This document shows positions 42,853-50,416 of a stretch of 64,000 bases of DNA, one piece after another. The stretch covers positions 124,001 to 188,000 of the forward strand of contig NZ_JASATW010000012.1 in assembly GCF_030405905.1 (NCBI RefSeq). The letters run 5' to 3'. A program made the position numbers and the translations under genes. This DNA comes from Sphaerothrix gracilis (GTDB lineage Bacteria; Cyanobacteriota; Cyanobacteriia; Phormidesmidales; Phormidesmidaceae). The notes beneath the pieces were generated by a model that saw only the letters and a program-made list of their open reading frames with translations, was not told the DNA's origin and ran no database searches. Each line of letters begins with the position of its first letter. Positions within the stretch are counted from its first letter, which is position 1.

Positions 42853-42915
42853 AGATCCCAGGGGTTTGCCATAGGACTTAATCAGACTGATGTTTGCCGC
42901 AAACCCCTGGGATCT
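42853..42915. repeat. 17-base perfect inverted repeat
   Basis: AGATCCCAGGGGTTTGC (42853-42869) and its exact complement GCAAACCCCTGGGATCT (42899-42915) flank 29 bases. It lies between upp and the convergent XRE-type genes and could form a long hairpin. It could be a bidirectional terminator without a T-run or a small mobile-repeat remnant. Confidence 0.75.
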
Positions 42916-42939
42916 CCCCTCAGCTAGCTCAAGCGCTCC

Positions 42940-43152
42940 CTACTCCTCAACCATCTCAACCAGCTCCTCCACCGTCACCCCAAACACCCGCGCAATTTTC
43001 ATCACCGCTGTCAGATCCACCGTCGCCATTCCCGCCGATCGCGTATAGGTTTTCAACGTGCTGTAGACCACTCCCGAGCGCTCTGAGACTTCCTTGATCG
43101 TCCAGTTCCGCTCAGCCGCCAGTTCTCGTATTTTTAGCCGAATTAATCCCAC
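42940..43152 (-). CDS. XRE/Cro-type helix-turn-helix regulator (copy 1)
   Basis: The 70-residue protein is a single HTH domain: IRELAAERNWTIKEVSERSG (helices 1-2), VVYSTLKTYTRSAG (recognition helix), and IARVFGVTVEELVEMVEE. It starts with GTG. It aligns without gaps to the neighbouring copy (42 of 70 residues identical by my count), so the pair arose by tandem duplication. Such small proteins are DNA-binding repressors or antitoxins. The stop of copy 2 is 11 bases upstream, so both are one transcript. Confidence 0.82.
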   Translation of the reverse strand: MGLIRLKIRELAAERNWTIKEVSERSGVVYSTLKTYTRSAGMATVDLTAVMKIARVFGVTVEELVEMVEE

Positions 43153-43163
43153 AGCCCAAAGGC

Positions 43164-43376
43164 TTATTCTGCAACAATTTCTACGAGATCTTCGACAGTT
43201 ATCCCAAACACCTGCGCGATCTTTATCACAGCCGCAATATCGGCCATTGCCATGCCCTCAGACCGGGCATAGGTCGTCACAGTCGTGTAAGGCACATTCG
43301 CCCGAGCCGCTACCTCTTTTAAAGTCCATCCATTTTGCTTTGCCAACTCTCGAATCCGCAGCTTGACTAACCCCAT
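43164..43376 (-). CDS. XRE/Cro-type helix-turn-helix regulator (copy 2)
   Basis: The ATG at 43376 gives 70 residues (MGLVKLRIRELAKQNGWTLK); a TTG five codons earlier is less likely. The HTH reads WTLKEVAARANVPYTTVTTY, and the C-terminus IAQVFGITVEDLVEIVAE. It is first in the leftward pair. The start lies next to two GAGATCTC palindromes and a rightward promoter, so one or both proteins probably repress their own region. No partner enzyme is visible within the leftward operon. Confidence 0.82.
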   Translation of the reverse strand: MGLVKLRIRELAKQNGWTLKEVAARANVPYTTVTTYARSEGMAMADIAAVIKIAQVFGITVEDLVEIVAE

Positions 43377-43384
43377 ATCTCTAG

Positions 43385-43413
43385 TTGACAAGAACGAGAT
43401 CTCAGCCTTTAAT
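43385..43413 (+). promoter_or_regulatory. Strong sigma70-like promoter with operator in the spacer
   Basis: TTGACA (43385-43390), a 17-base spacer and TTTAAT (43408-43413, 5 of 6) form a near-consensus rightward promoter. The spacer holds the palindrome GAGATCTC (43396-43403). It should transcribe the small ORF at 43534. Confidence 0.6.
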
Positions 43414-43438
43414 AGCTATATCGAGAGACCGAGATCTC
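43396..43438. promoter_or_regulatory. Pair of GAGATCTC operator-like palindromes
   Basis: GAGATCTC occurs at 43396-43403 and 43431-43438, centres 35 bases apart. Each sits inside a longer inverted match (ACGAGATCTC and GAGATCTCGT). The second lies in a wider imperfect palindrome with GAGAGA/TCTCTC arms. Their placement over and just after the rightward promoter and before the XRE genes fits autorepression. Confidence 0.55.
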
Positions 43439-43463
43439 GTCTCTCTAGTTTGTGACATCACAA

Positions 43464-43504
43464 AAGCACCGCCCTCCGGCCTCGCAAACTGAAGGGCGAT
43501 GCTT
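43464..43504 (+). other. Hairpin in the leader of the small ORF
   Basis: AAGCACCGCCCT (43464-43475) pairs with AGGGCGATGCTT (43493-43504) over 12 positions with one C-A mismatch and a 17-base loop. It lies 29 bases before the ATG at 43534, so it could modulate translation or act as an attenuator. No T-run follows. Confidence 0.45.
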
Positions 43505-43533
43505 ATTCCACCGAAAAATCGGAGATAGTCATC

Positions 43534-43788
43534 ATGATATCAGGGCAACAGCCACCCCGCGTGGCCCCACCTCGCCATGCGTCAAATTATCAAACCCAGC
43601 TTCATCCCTGGTGCATCATCCGCCACCTGCCCAAAAGCCAGTGCATCACCGTCGCTCGCCTGCGCCGCCGCAACGACGCCGAAGCCCATCTGCGCGTCCT
43701 GCGCCGCCTCATCCCCCAGGCCCAGTTCACCCTCCTCTTTGATCCTCACAACCCTGTAACCGGATCTTCTCTAGAAGCGTTGTCGTAA
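43534..43788 (+). CDS. Small basic protein of unknown function, divergent from the XRE pair
   Basis: The 84-residue protein has the core HPWCIIRHLPKSQCITVARL, RRRNDAEAHLRVLRRLIPQA and FTLLFDP. This pattern (WxIxRxLP followed by RRRxDAExHLxxLRRL) seems to recur in small cyanobacterial proteins as I remember them, with no known function. A GGAG about ten bases upstream supports the ATG. It is transcribed from a strong promoter carrying GAGATCTC operators, opposite to two XRE regulators, which is the layout of small regulated modules. Toxin activity cannot be inferred from the sequence. Confidence 0.6.
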   Translation: MISGQQPPRVAPPRHASNYQTQLHPWCIIRHLPKSQCITVARLRRRNDAEAHLRVLRRLIPQAQFTLLFDPHNPVTGSSLEALS

Positions 43789-43924
43789 AGAGGCGATCGC
43801 CCGTCGAAAAAATGCAATTAAGGTTGAATACACGCCAAAAAGTTCGGGTTCGCCCACCTGAAGCCCTCTAGGCAACTGTTTTATAGTAAAGCTGTACAAA
43901 ACTTTTTTTAAGACAGCAACCCCT

Positions 43925-44587
43925 ATGGCTTTATTTGGACTTGGCAAAAAAACGGAAATGCCCTCCGCGGACAAAGCGCTACCCGGACGTGAAGAATCCA
44001 TGCCAGTGCCTGAAAAGCACTTTGTCAACGGCAATCGCCTCACCCCGCCTTATCCAGATGGCCTGAAAACAGCTCTGTTCGGCTTGGGCTGCTTTTGGGG
44101 AGCTGAGCGCAAATTCTGGCAGCTAGACGGCGTTTACTCCACGGCTGTCGGCTACGCGGCGGGTCACACGCCCAACCCAACTTACCGCGAAGTCTGCAGC
44201 GGCATGACCGGACACAACGAAGTCGTCAAGGTCGTCTATGATCCTGAGAAGATCAGCTATCAAGAGTTGCTCAAAGTTTTCTGGGAAAGTCACAATCCAA
44301 CCCAGGGAATGCGTCAGGGTAACGACGTCGGCACCCAATATCGTTCCGGCATCTATGTCTATTCTGAGGAGCAGCGGCAGCAGGCTGAGGCTTCCCGCGC
44401 AGCCTACCAGCAAGCTCTGAAACAGGCTGGCTACGGCGACATCACGACTGAAATCATAGAAGCTCCTGAGTTTTACTACGCCGAAGACTACCACCAGCAG
44501 TATCTCGCCAAGAATCCTGGTGGATACTGTGGTCTAGGTGGCACAAACGTTGCCTGCCCTATCGGGCTTGAGGTAGGCGTCGAGTAA
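43925..44587 (+). CDS. msrA: Peptide methionine sulfoxide reductase MsrA
   Basis: The 220-residue protein contains the catalytic GCFWGAERKFWQLDGV (about 57-72), with the MsrA Cys and its Phe-Trp pocket, YAAGHTPNPTYREVCSG, and YYAEDYHQQYLAKNPGGYCGLGG, which holds the C-terminal resolving Cys. It repairs S-methionine sulfoxide in proteins using thioredoxin. The first 40 residues are a variable extension typical of cyanobacterial forms. A rho-independent terminator follows 30 bases after the stop. Confidence 0.94.
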   Translation: MALFGLGKKTEMPSADKALPGREESMPVPEKHFVNGNRLTPPYPDGLKTALFGLGCFWGAERKFWQLDGVYSTAVGYAAGHTPNPTYREVCSGMTGHNEVVKVVYDPEKISYQELLKVFWESHNPTQGMRQGNDVGTQYRSGIYVYSEEQRQQAEASRAAYQQALKQAGYGDITTEIIEAPEFYYAEDYHQQYLAKNPGGYCGLGGTNVACPIGLEVGVE

Positions 44588-44927
44588 GTTGGTTACTTAG
44601 AACTTAATAGCTGTCGGCTGGTCATTGCTAAAGGCATGTGGCCAGCTTTTTGGTTTGAGCAAACTCACATTTTCCTGAAAGTTCAGTCAGCACGCTGAAG
44701 TCAACAGTAAGCAGCCTGCACAGCTTCAGGATGAGAGCTGCCGCTAAATTATGAGAAAACCATTAACTATTTTGCTGTTTTGTATCGTTCACCGATCGCC
44801 CATGAACGTTTTCAACTTCGCCGAGGTCTGAGCTTTAAAAAGGTACCCTAAGAGGGGCTGCAAAGCTGCTTTGGGGCGCATCATCCTAGAAGCATCAACG
44901 ACATCGCTACAACCGGAGACTTTAAGC
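44588..44927. other. 340-base intergenic region
   Basis: Apart from the msrA terminator at its start, this region shows only AT-rich leader sequence before the 33-residue membrane protein gene; its promoter is presumably here. Confidence 0.4.
44617..44652 (+). terminator. Rho-independent terminator of msrA
   Basis: GCTGGTCA (44618-44625) pairs, with a G-U wobble, to TGTGGCCAGC (44637-44646), extended by TGC/GCA around the loop, and is followed by TTTTT (44646-44651). Confidence 0.6.
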
Positions 44928-45029
44928 ATGAAATCCGCTCCTACCCAAGAAAATATCGTCGCTCGCGTATTGGGCGAATCTACTTTCGCAACCCTCGGCT
45001 TTCTGCTTTTGATTGTGCTGTTGGCCTAA
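44928..45029 (+). CDS. 33-residue single-helix membrane protein
   Basis: The ATG at 44928 has GGAGA nine bases upstream. The peptide has a polar N-terminus (MKSAPTQENIVARVLGEST, 1-19) and one membrane helix (FATLGFLLLIVLLA, 20-33) ending at the stop. The size and layout resemble low-mass subunits of thylakoid complexes (photosystem, cytochrome b6f or NDH-1 small subunits), but I cannot assign one. It is upstream of ndk on the same strand with a 157-base gap. Confidence 0.6.
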   Translation: MKSAPTQENIVARVLGESTFATLGFLLLIVLLA

Positions 45030-45186
45030 AGCGTAAACAGCTCAAACTCAAGCAGCAACGCCACATTTGAGCATTCAGTTTAAAGGACAGTAGCCGCAGA
45101 CAGCTTAGAAGACTAAAACCTTTACAAAAGGCCCTTATTTCCTGAGCATAGAAAAGGTTTAGAAAATACGTTAGGAGCAGGTATCT

Positions 45187-45636
45187 GTGGAACGCACGTT
45201 TCTGATGGTGAAGCCCGATGGAGTGCAGCGCGGCTTGGTGGGCGAAATTATTCGCCGCTATGAAGCCAAAGGCTTTACCCTAGTTGGCCTAAAGCTAATG
45301 CAGGTTTCTCGTGAGCTAGCTGAAAAGCACTATGATGTTCACCGAGAAAAGCCCTTCTTCAGTGGCCTGGTAGACTTCATTACTTCTGGCCCAGTGGCCG
45401 CAATGGTCTGGGAAGGCGAAGGAGTTGTGGCCTCGGCCCGCAAACTCATCGGGGCGACAAATCCGCTTTCAGCAGAACCCGGTACGATTCGGGGTGACTA
45501 TGGCGTTACCATTGGCCGCAACATCATTCACGGTTCAGATGCGGTGGAAACGGCGCGTTCAGAAATCTCGCTATGGTTTAGCGAAGAGGAACTGACAAGC
45601 TGGGAACCCACTATGAAAGGCTGGCTGTACGAATAG
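45187..45636 (+). CDS. ndk: Nucleoside diphosphate kinase
   Basis: The 149-residue protein starts with GTG behind AGGAGC (spacing about eight). It is a canonical NDK: ERTFLMVKPDGVQRGLVGEI, and the active-site His115 in NIIHGSD (112-118). It transfers the gamma phosphate from ATP to nucleoside diphosphates via phosphohistidine. Length and all catalytic residues match the family. Confidence 0.97.
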   Translation: MERTFLMVKPDGVQRGLVGEIIRRYEAKGFTLVGLKLMQVSRELAEKHYDVHREKPFFSGLVDFITSGPVAAMVWEGEGVVASARKLIGATNPLSAEPGTIRGDYGVTIGRNIIHGSDAVETARSEISLWFSEEELTSWEPTMKGWLYE

Positions 45637-45717
45637 ACGAGAGGCTGCGTCTAGACTCGAATAACAGATCTGGCAGGCTGGGTGCCGCACTCGTGGCATT
45701 CAGCCAAACCTGGAGCA

Positions 45718-45747
45718 GTTTTGAGCAGCGGCGCGATCGCTCAAAAC
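45718..45747. terminator. Hairpin between convergent ndk and TerC genes
   Basis: GTTTTGAGC (45718-45726) and GCTCAAAAC (45739-45747) form a perfect nine-pair stem with a 12-base loop that contains most of a HIP1 site. No T-run follows, but the position between two convergent stops suits a bidirectional terminator. Confidence 0.5.
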
Positions 45748-45766
45748 CGCAGCCTGTTTGCTGCCT

Positions 45767-46645
45767 TCAAGAAGCCGCGTCGTCTTTAGCTAAAGGCACC
45801 ATCTCAGGCTGATTTTCACTTGCATTAGCCGGGTCTTGTACCTGAGCGTGAATGGTTTGCCCATTAGATGAGCTGTCAGGGGCCGACGAGGGCTGCACCG
45901 AATCGCTGAGTGAGGCTGAGACAGCTTCGCGATCGCTAGCAGCTAGTTCGGCTGGCTCATCGGCGGGAGCAGGCCGCTTTTCAGAGAAGCCCCAGATAAA
46001 GAGCGCCGCAATTAGGCTCACCATCAGCCATTCTGGCGGAACCCAGTTCTCATTGATGACCCGAATTAGCAGGCGGATACCGACTAGGGCGACGGTGATA
46101 AAGCCCGCATCTTCCAGATGAACATAGATATCCAGCCAGCCGATAAACAGTTCGGCCATAAACCGCAGGGTAATCACCCCAATCGCCCCGCCGAGTAAAA
46201 CTAGCCAAATCTCTCGCGAAAGCGCGATCGCAGTAGTAACGCTATCTAGCGAAAAGGCTAGGTCTGTCAGGGCAATCATCGGCACAGCCTGCCAGACGGA
46301 CTCAAACCGGGGGCCGTGGTGCTGGGCGTCTTCGTCTTCGTCGGAGGCAAAGTACTGATAGACCAGCCACAGTAGGTAAAGCGCGCCCAAAACCTCAAAC
46401 TGCCAAAATTGCAGCACCCATCCTGCCGTTAGAATAAGACAGACGCGCAAAATGAAAGCCACTATCAGCCCCACGTTTAAGGCGCGGCGCTCCATCTCTT
46501 TAGAGGCTAAACCCTGGGCGATCGCTGCTAGCGCAATAGCATTGTCGGCTGATAAGACTGCCTCCAGTGCAATCAGCACTAAGAGCAGCAGCAGCGTATC
46601 CATCCCGATGTTAGGGGAAAATTCTAGTAGACGATCTAGGGGCAT
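45767..46645 (-). CDS. TerC-family integral membrane protein
   Basis: The 292-residue protein has about seven membrane helices and the TerC acidic motifs: LIALEAVLSADNAIALAAIA (about 22-41) and ALTDLAFSLDSVTTAIALS (about 125-143), whose Asp/Asn residues may bind metal ions. A hydrophilic Ser/Pro/Glu-rich tail (about 230-292) faces the cytosol. TerC proteins support manganese or other metal efflux in bacteria and thylakoid biogenesis in plants; the substrate here is inferred as a metal ion. Confidence 0.86.
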   Translation of the reverse strand: MPLDRLLEFSPNIGMDTLLLLLVLIALEAVLSADNAIALAAIAQGLASKEMERRALNVGLIVAFILRVCLILTAGWVLQFWQFEVLGALYLLWLVYQYFASDEDEDAQHHGPRFESVWQAVPMIALTDLAFSLDSVTTAIALSREIWLVLLGGAIGVITLRFMAELFIGWLDIYVHLEDAGFITVALVGIRLLIRVINENWVPPEWLMVSLIAALFIWGFSEKRPAPADEPAELAASDREAVSASLSDSVQPSSAPDSSSNGQTIHAQVQDPANASENQPEMVPLAKDDAAS

Positions 46646-46788
46646 TCGAGGCGGTAGGTGAGGTGAACTAAAACAGTGAAAAGCGGAGGGCTAACGGTTA
46701 GCTTTGGTCAATGTTGGCTGCTTTTAGCGCTTCAATAAAACCCGTAAGGGTTGTCTGCTATACAGTTTAGTGACTTCTGAGACACCTG

Positions 46789-47499
46789 GTGATCCATTCT
46801 TTGATTCAGCAATTTCGCGATCGCTATCCTATGGGTAGCCTAACAGCAGATCTGCTGATGCTGCATGACGGGCAATACATTGTTAGAGCTGTTGTGCAGC
46901 TAGAGCGGTCAACGGTCGCCACCGGCATGGCCGCCAGTTCTGAGCTGACCGCCGCAGAAGATTCAGCTAAAAACCGCGCCCTGCAGTCCCTGGGCCTGAC
47001 TGCTCAGTCTGCGCCTACAGCTATACCTTCAGAGATTGCCTCGGCAGCCGAGGCAGTTTCTGACCCAGAATCCACGCTGCCATTGCCGCCTGCGGCAGCG
47101 GCGACAGTCAAAACTACGCCCTTTCCAGAACGGCCACAGATTGCCGCGCCGCCGCCCATGAGTCCTCCCCCAGCCCAGAAGACGGACGCGGCCTCACCCT
47201 CCCCTGCGCCTGCCCCCGCCGAACCGATTTCGCAGCCCGCTCCCGTCTCACCGGCGCCGCCTCAGCCTGATGTCTCTGAAGCGGCAGAGCTGCCTTTTCC
47301 CGACACCGGGCCAATCGATCTGTCAGATATTTTGGCTCAAACTGACGTAGAGCTACGACGCTTAGGCTGGTCGGTGCAGCAGGGACGAGAGTTTTTAGAG
47401 AAAACTTACAGCAAGCGATCGCGCCACGATCTCAGTGACGAAGAACTGATGGACTTTTTGCTGTATCTAGAAGGACAGCCCTCTCCTATTGAGTACTAG
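46789..47499 (+). CDS. Cyanobacterial protein of unknown function with Pro-rich linker
   Basis: A GTG start gives 236 residues. The N-terminal segment (about 1-75; FRDRYPMGSLTADLLMLHDGQYIVRAVV and AEDSAKNRALQSLG) alternates beta and alpha elements, somewhat like dsRBD or Rad52-type annealing folds. A Pro/Ala-rich linker (about 75-170) follows. The conserved C-terminal block (about 178-236) contains LRRLGWSVQQGREFLEKTYS and DLSDEELMDFLLYLEGQP. I recall similar C-terminal blocks in cyanobacterial or phage-like single-strand DNA proteins, but function is not established. Confidence 0.65.
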   Translation: MIHSLIQQFRDRYPMGSLTADLLMLHDGQYIVRAVVQLERSTVATGMAASSELTAAEDSAKNRALQSLGLTAQSAPTAIPSEIASAAEAVSDPESTLPLPPAAAATVKTTPFPERPQIAAPPPMSPPPAQKTDAASPSPAPAPAEPISQPAPVSPAPPQPDVSEAAELPFPDTGPIDLSDILAQTDVELRRLGWSVQQGREFLEKTYSKRSRHDLSDEELMDFLLYLEGQPSPIEY

Positions 47500-47501
47500 G
47501 G

Positions 47502-47537
47502 ATTTGCAGCTAGAAATTTGCAACTAGAAATTTGCAG
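47502..47537. repeat. Heptamer-based short tandem repeat
   Basis: A 14-base unit ATTTGCA-GCTAGAA is present two and a half times (47502-47515, 47516-47529, 47530-47537) with one difference. It begins two bases after the stop of the upstream gene. The seven-base period is typical of cyanobacterial STRR sequences. Confidence 0.7.
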
Positions 47538-47677
47538 CCCGTAGGCGATAAAGCCCAAATTTGATCTGCTTGATCGAGGTTGAGGAGTTCATTACGCCTT
47601 GATCAGTACCGGAGAAGTGTACGGTCATCCAGCAGATTTCATGTCAGAATTTAGGACTGTAAAGATTCTATGCAGGC

Positions 47678-49360
47678 ATGGGCAGTTCCCTATTATCTCT
47701 GGTGGCCGCACTGGCTCACTGGCAGCAGAGGGCTTTTGTAGCCAAACTATCGCACTCGACGACGATTCAAGCCAGCTTTCTGCAATCGCTTCTACAAGTA
47801 CAGCAGGAAACTGAGCTAGGGCAGGCGCTCAACCTGTCTAAGGTGACGACGGTTGAGCAGTTCCGCCAACAGGTACCCGTTTGGCCCTACAGCGCCTATC
47901 ACCCTTATTTTGAGCGGGCTGCTGCAGGGGGGCTAAACGTAGTCGCCCCTGATCCGCTCATCCACATCAACTTGAGCAGCGGCTCGACAGGTAGCCAGAA
48001 GCTAGTCCCGGTTACCCAGCGATCGCAGCGCAAGCGAGCCTATGCGAATCAGGTGGCAATGGGGTTCGGGTTTAGTCAGGCGCGGCGTCAGGGACTGGCT
48101 CAGGGAAAAATGCTCCTAACCCATTCGGCTCAGCCTTTAGGGCAGACTCAGGCAGGGATTCCCTACGGCCACGTCAGCAGCAATCAGCTCCGTTCTACCC
48201 CAGCTTGGCTCTATCGCCAGCTTTTTGCGCAACCGCCTGCAGCTCTGCAGATTAGCGATACCTTGGCCCGTAACTATGTTTGTTTGCTCTTTGGCCTCAG
48301 CGATCCTGACCTAGCCGTTTTGGGGGCAACCTTTCCGCTGGTGGCGCTGCAGCTTTGTACCTATTTAGAAACCTATGGCGAATCGCTAATTGAAGATATT
48401 GCTAGCGGTGAAATTGCCCACTGGATCAAGCTAGAGCCAGAATTGCGATCGCGCCTATCGCAACAGTTCAGGCCCAACCGCGATCGCGCCCAGCAGCTAG
48501 CTCGGTTACTCAAGGCAGAAGGACGGCTGCTGCCCCAGCAGGTTTGGCCCCATCTGGCCTTTATGGTGACGGCTCGCGGTGGCCCCTCTAGCTTCTACTT
48601 TGAGCGCTTTGACGAATACTTTGGCAATTTGCCTATCTTTGGCGGCACCTTTGCCGCTTCGGAAGCCGTCTTTGGCTCGCACTGGAATTTCAATACGGAC
48701 GGGACAATCTTAGCGATCGCCAGCAATTTTTTCGAGTTTGTGCCACCGGATCAGTGGGATATCCCTCAGCCTCGAACCTTGCTGCCCCACGAAGTCCAGC
48801 CCGGTGAGTTTTACCGCGTTTTGGTGACCAACTATTCGGGCTTTTGCCGCTACGACATTGGCGACGTGGTGGAGGTGACAGATATGTGGGCCGGGGTGCC
48901 GCTGATTGCCTTTCGCTATCGTCAGGGAGGAACGCTGTCGGCTATTTCTGAGAAGACGACAGAATACCATGCCGTACAGGTGATGACCGAGCTGAAAAAG
49001 AGCTATGCCCTGGCGGTGGAAGACTTCTGCATCACCCTGTCGGATAACCTGATCGATCCCTACTATGTCTTGAACCTAGAGCTGTCAGACTCAGCCCCAC
49101 CCAATCTCAGCGCTGTCCTGGCTGAATTCGATCGCCAGATGCAGGCAGCGAACACGTCCTACGCCCTCAAGCGCCAAAAAAGCGACATCTTGCCGCCTCG
49201 CTTAAATCTGCTTGAACTAGGAAGCTTTGCGGCCCTGCGACAGCAACGGCTGCAGCCGGGAACACCCGATACGGCCCAGGTGAAGCTGCCGCACATTAGC
49301 AGCGATCGCGCTCTGCTAGCTGACGTCAAAATTCAGCAGCAGGTCAGCCTGACCCAGTGA
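47678..49360 (+). CDS. GH3-family acyl-acid amido synthetase-like protein
   Basis: The 560-residue protein belongs to the GH3/ANL adenylating fold: INLSSGSTGSQKLVPVTQRS (about 104-123, ATP-binding loop), YFGNLPIFGGTFAASEAVFG (third motif), and YRVLVTNYSGFCRYDIGDVVEV (C-terminal hinge). Plant GH3 enzymes join amino acids to hormones such as indole-acetic or jasmonic acid. Bacterial members occur in scattered lineages with unknown substrates. The ATG at 47678 is the first of a few candidates with no strong ribosome site. Confidence 0.86.
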   Translation: MGSSLLSLVAALAHWQQRAFVAKLSHSTTIQASFLQSLLQVQQETELGQALNLSKVTTVEQFRQQVPVWPYSAYHPYFERAAAGGLNVVAPDPLIHINLSSGSTGSQKLVPVTQRSQRKRAYANQVAMGFGFSQARRQGLAQGKMLLTHSAQPLGQTQAGIPYGHVSSNQLRSTPAWLYRQLFAQPPAALQISDTLARNYVCLLFGLSDPDLAVLGATFPLVALQLCTYLETYGESLIEDIASGEIAHWIKLEPELRSRLSQQFRPNRDRAQQLARLLKAEGRLLPQQVWPHLAFMVTARGGPSSFYFERFDEYFGNLPIFGGTFAASEAVFGSHWNFNTDGTILAIASNFFEFVPPDQWDIPQPRTLLPHEVQPGEFYRVLVTNYSGFCRYDIGDVVEVTDMWAGVPLIAFRYRQGGTLSAISEKTTEYHAVQVMTELKKSYALAVEDFCITLSDNLIDPYYVLNLELSDSAPPNLSAVLAEFDRQMQAANTSYALKRQKSDILPPRLNLLELGSFAALRQQRLQPGTPDTAQVKLPHISSDRALLADVKIQQQVSLTQ

Positions 49361-49403
49361 TTTTCTCTACGGCTGCGGTTGAAAATCCCCAGTTATCCTG
49401 GTC

Positions 49404-50246
49404 TCAGCGGACGAACTGACGAATTTTTTGATCGTAGATTTCATCTGCAATCTCAGCCACATTATTGTGCATAGCGTCTGGTACTAGCCAAAGCTGTTTG
49501 GGTTCTACAGCAGCTTGGTAAAGGCTTTGGCTCATCTCTGGGGGAACGCTATCGTCCGCTAGGCCGTGGATAAAGAAAACGGGCATCTGCAAATTCGCCA
49601 CTTTCTTCGCAGAATCAAAGCGCTCGTGCAGGAGAAGATCGACCGGAAACAGTTTGGCATAGAGCGTGCGCTGGGCCATATCCGGGACGGAAGTGAATGA
49701 GCTTTGGACAATGAGTCCTGCCGCCTCTGGCTTTCTAGTCGCTAGCTCAATGGCGATCGCGCCGCCCAAAGAATGACCAAACAGATAAATCTGCTGCGGG
49801 GGGACCTGCTGGGTTTGGGTCACGTATTGCCAAGCCGTTTCCGCATCTTCGTAGAGCCGTGCCTCGCTGGGGAATGGTCCCTGGCTGAGGCCGTAGCCGC
49901 GATAGTCGAACAAAAAGACCGAAAAGCCTAGGCGCTGAAACCGATAGGCAAGGCCCAAGTTCGCGCTGACATTTTCGCCGTTGCCGTGCAGGTAAATTAG
50001 CGTTCCGAGCCGGGTAGGGGCCTGAGTCGGAATCCACCAGCCATGGATTTGTTCGCCGTTACCGCTGGCAGCAGGTAGCCAAACTTCCTCAAATTCGAGG
50101 TTGAGCCGTTCGGGGGTGGTGGTCAGCTCTCGCACCGGGAAAAATACGTAACGCGACTGCCGCCACCACAGGAGGGTAGCCGCTAGCCCATAGGCGATCG
50201 CGCTAACGCCCAGTCCTACTAGCAGAGGTCGCCAATTTATGATCAC
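49404..50246 (-). CDS. Alpha/beta hydrolase, membrane anchored
   Basis: The 280-residue protein has an N-terminal membrane helix (about 6-27) and an alpha/beta-hydrolase domain. The oxyanion region is LIYLHGNGENVS, the nucleophile elbow GHSLGG contains Ser159, and the acid and base are in GLADDSVPP and AMHNNV. It resembles BEM46/ABHD13-like serine hydrolases and could be an esterase or thioesterase; the substrate is unknown. It converges on the GH3 gene, 43 bases away. Confidence 0.85.
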   Translation of the reverse strand: MIINWRPLLVGLGVSAIAYGLAATLLWWRQSRYVFFPVRELTTTPERLNLEFEEVWLPAASGNGEQIHGWWIPTQAPTRLGTLIYLHGNGENVSANLGLAYRFQRLGFSVFLFDYRGYGLSQGPFPSEARLYEDAETAWQYVTQTQQVPPQQIYLFGHSLGGAIAIELATRKPEAAGLIVQSSFTSVPDMAQRTLYAKLFPVDLLLHERFDSAKKVANLQMPVFFIHGLADDSVPPEMSQSLYQAAVEPKQLWLVPDAMHNNVAEIADEIYDQKIRQFVR

Positions 50247-50318
50247 TTTGGCAAATCAGTAAAAACCTTAAACAAAGGGAGCCTACTCCCGCTTAGAGGA
50301 GCGATCAGACTATCAGCT

Positions 50319-50416
50319 TTAGCTCACCCCAAGTCCGTTATACTGCCGGATACTGAGAAATGGCTAGGTAGGCATGTCAGCTAGAACTTTAGCCAGCTTG
50401 ACCGTGGGTGAGCTAA
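50319..50416. repeat. 11-base inverted repeat flanking the gatA 3' end
   Basis: TTAGCTCACCC (50319-50329) and GGGTGAGCTAA (50406-50416) are exact complements, 76 bases apart. The right arm overlaps the gatA stop region. A long-loop hairpin is possible; function is unclear. Confidence 0.35.

Noticed and set aside
43771..44043. 90-codon leftward frame over the msrA start
   Set aside because: It overlaps the msrA promoter and N-terminus and has no family features.
44751..44831. 26-codon frame upstream of the small membrane protein
   Set aside because: It lacks a ribosome site and membrane or domain features, so coding is unsupported.
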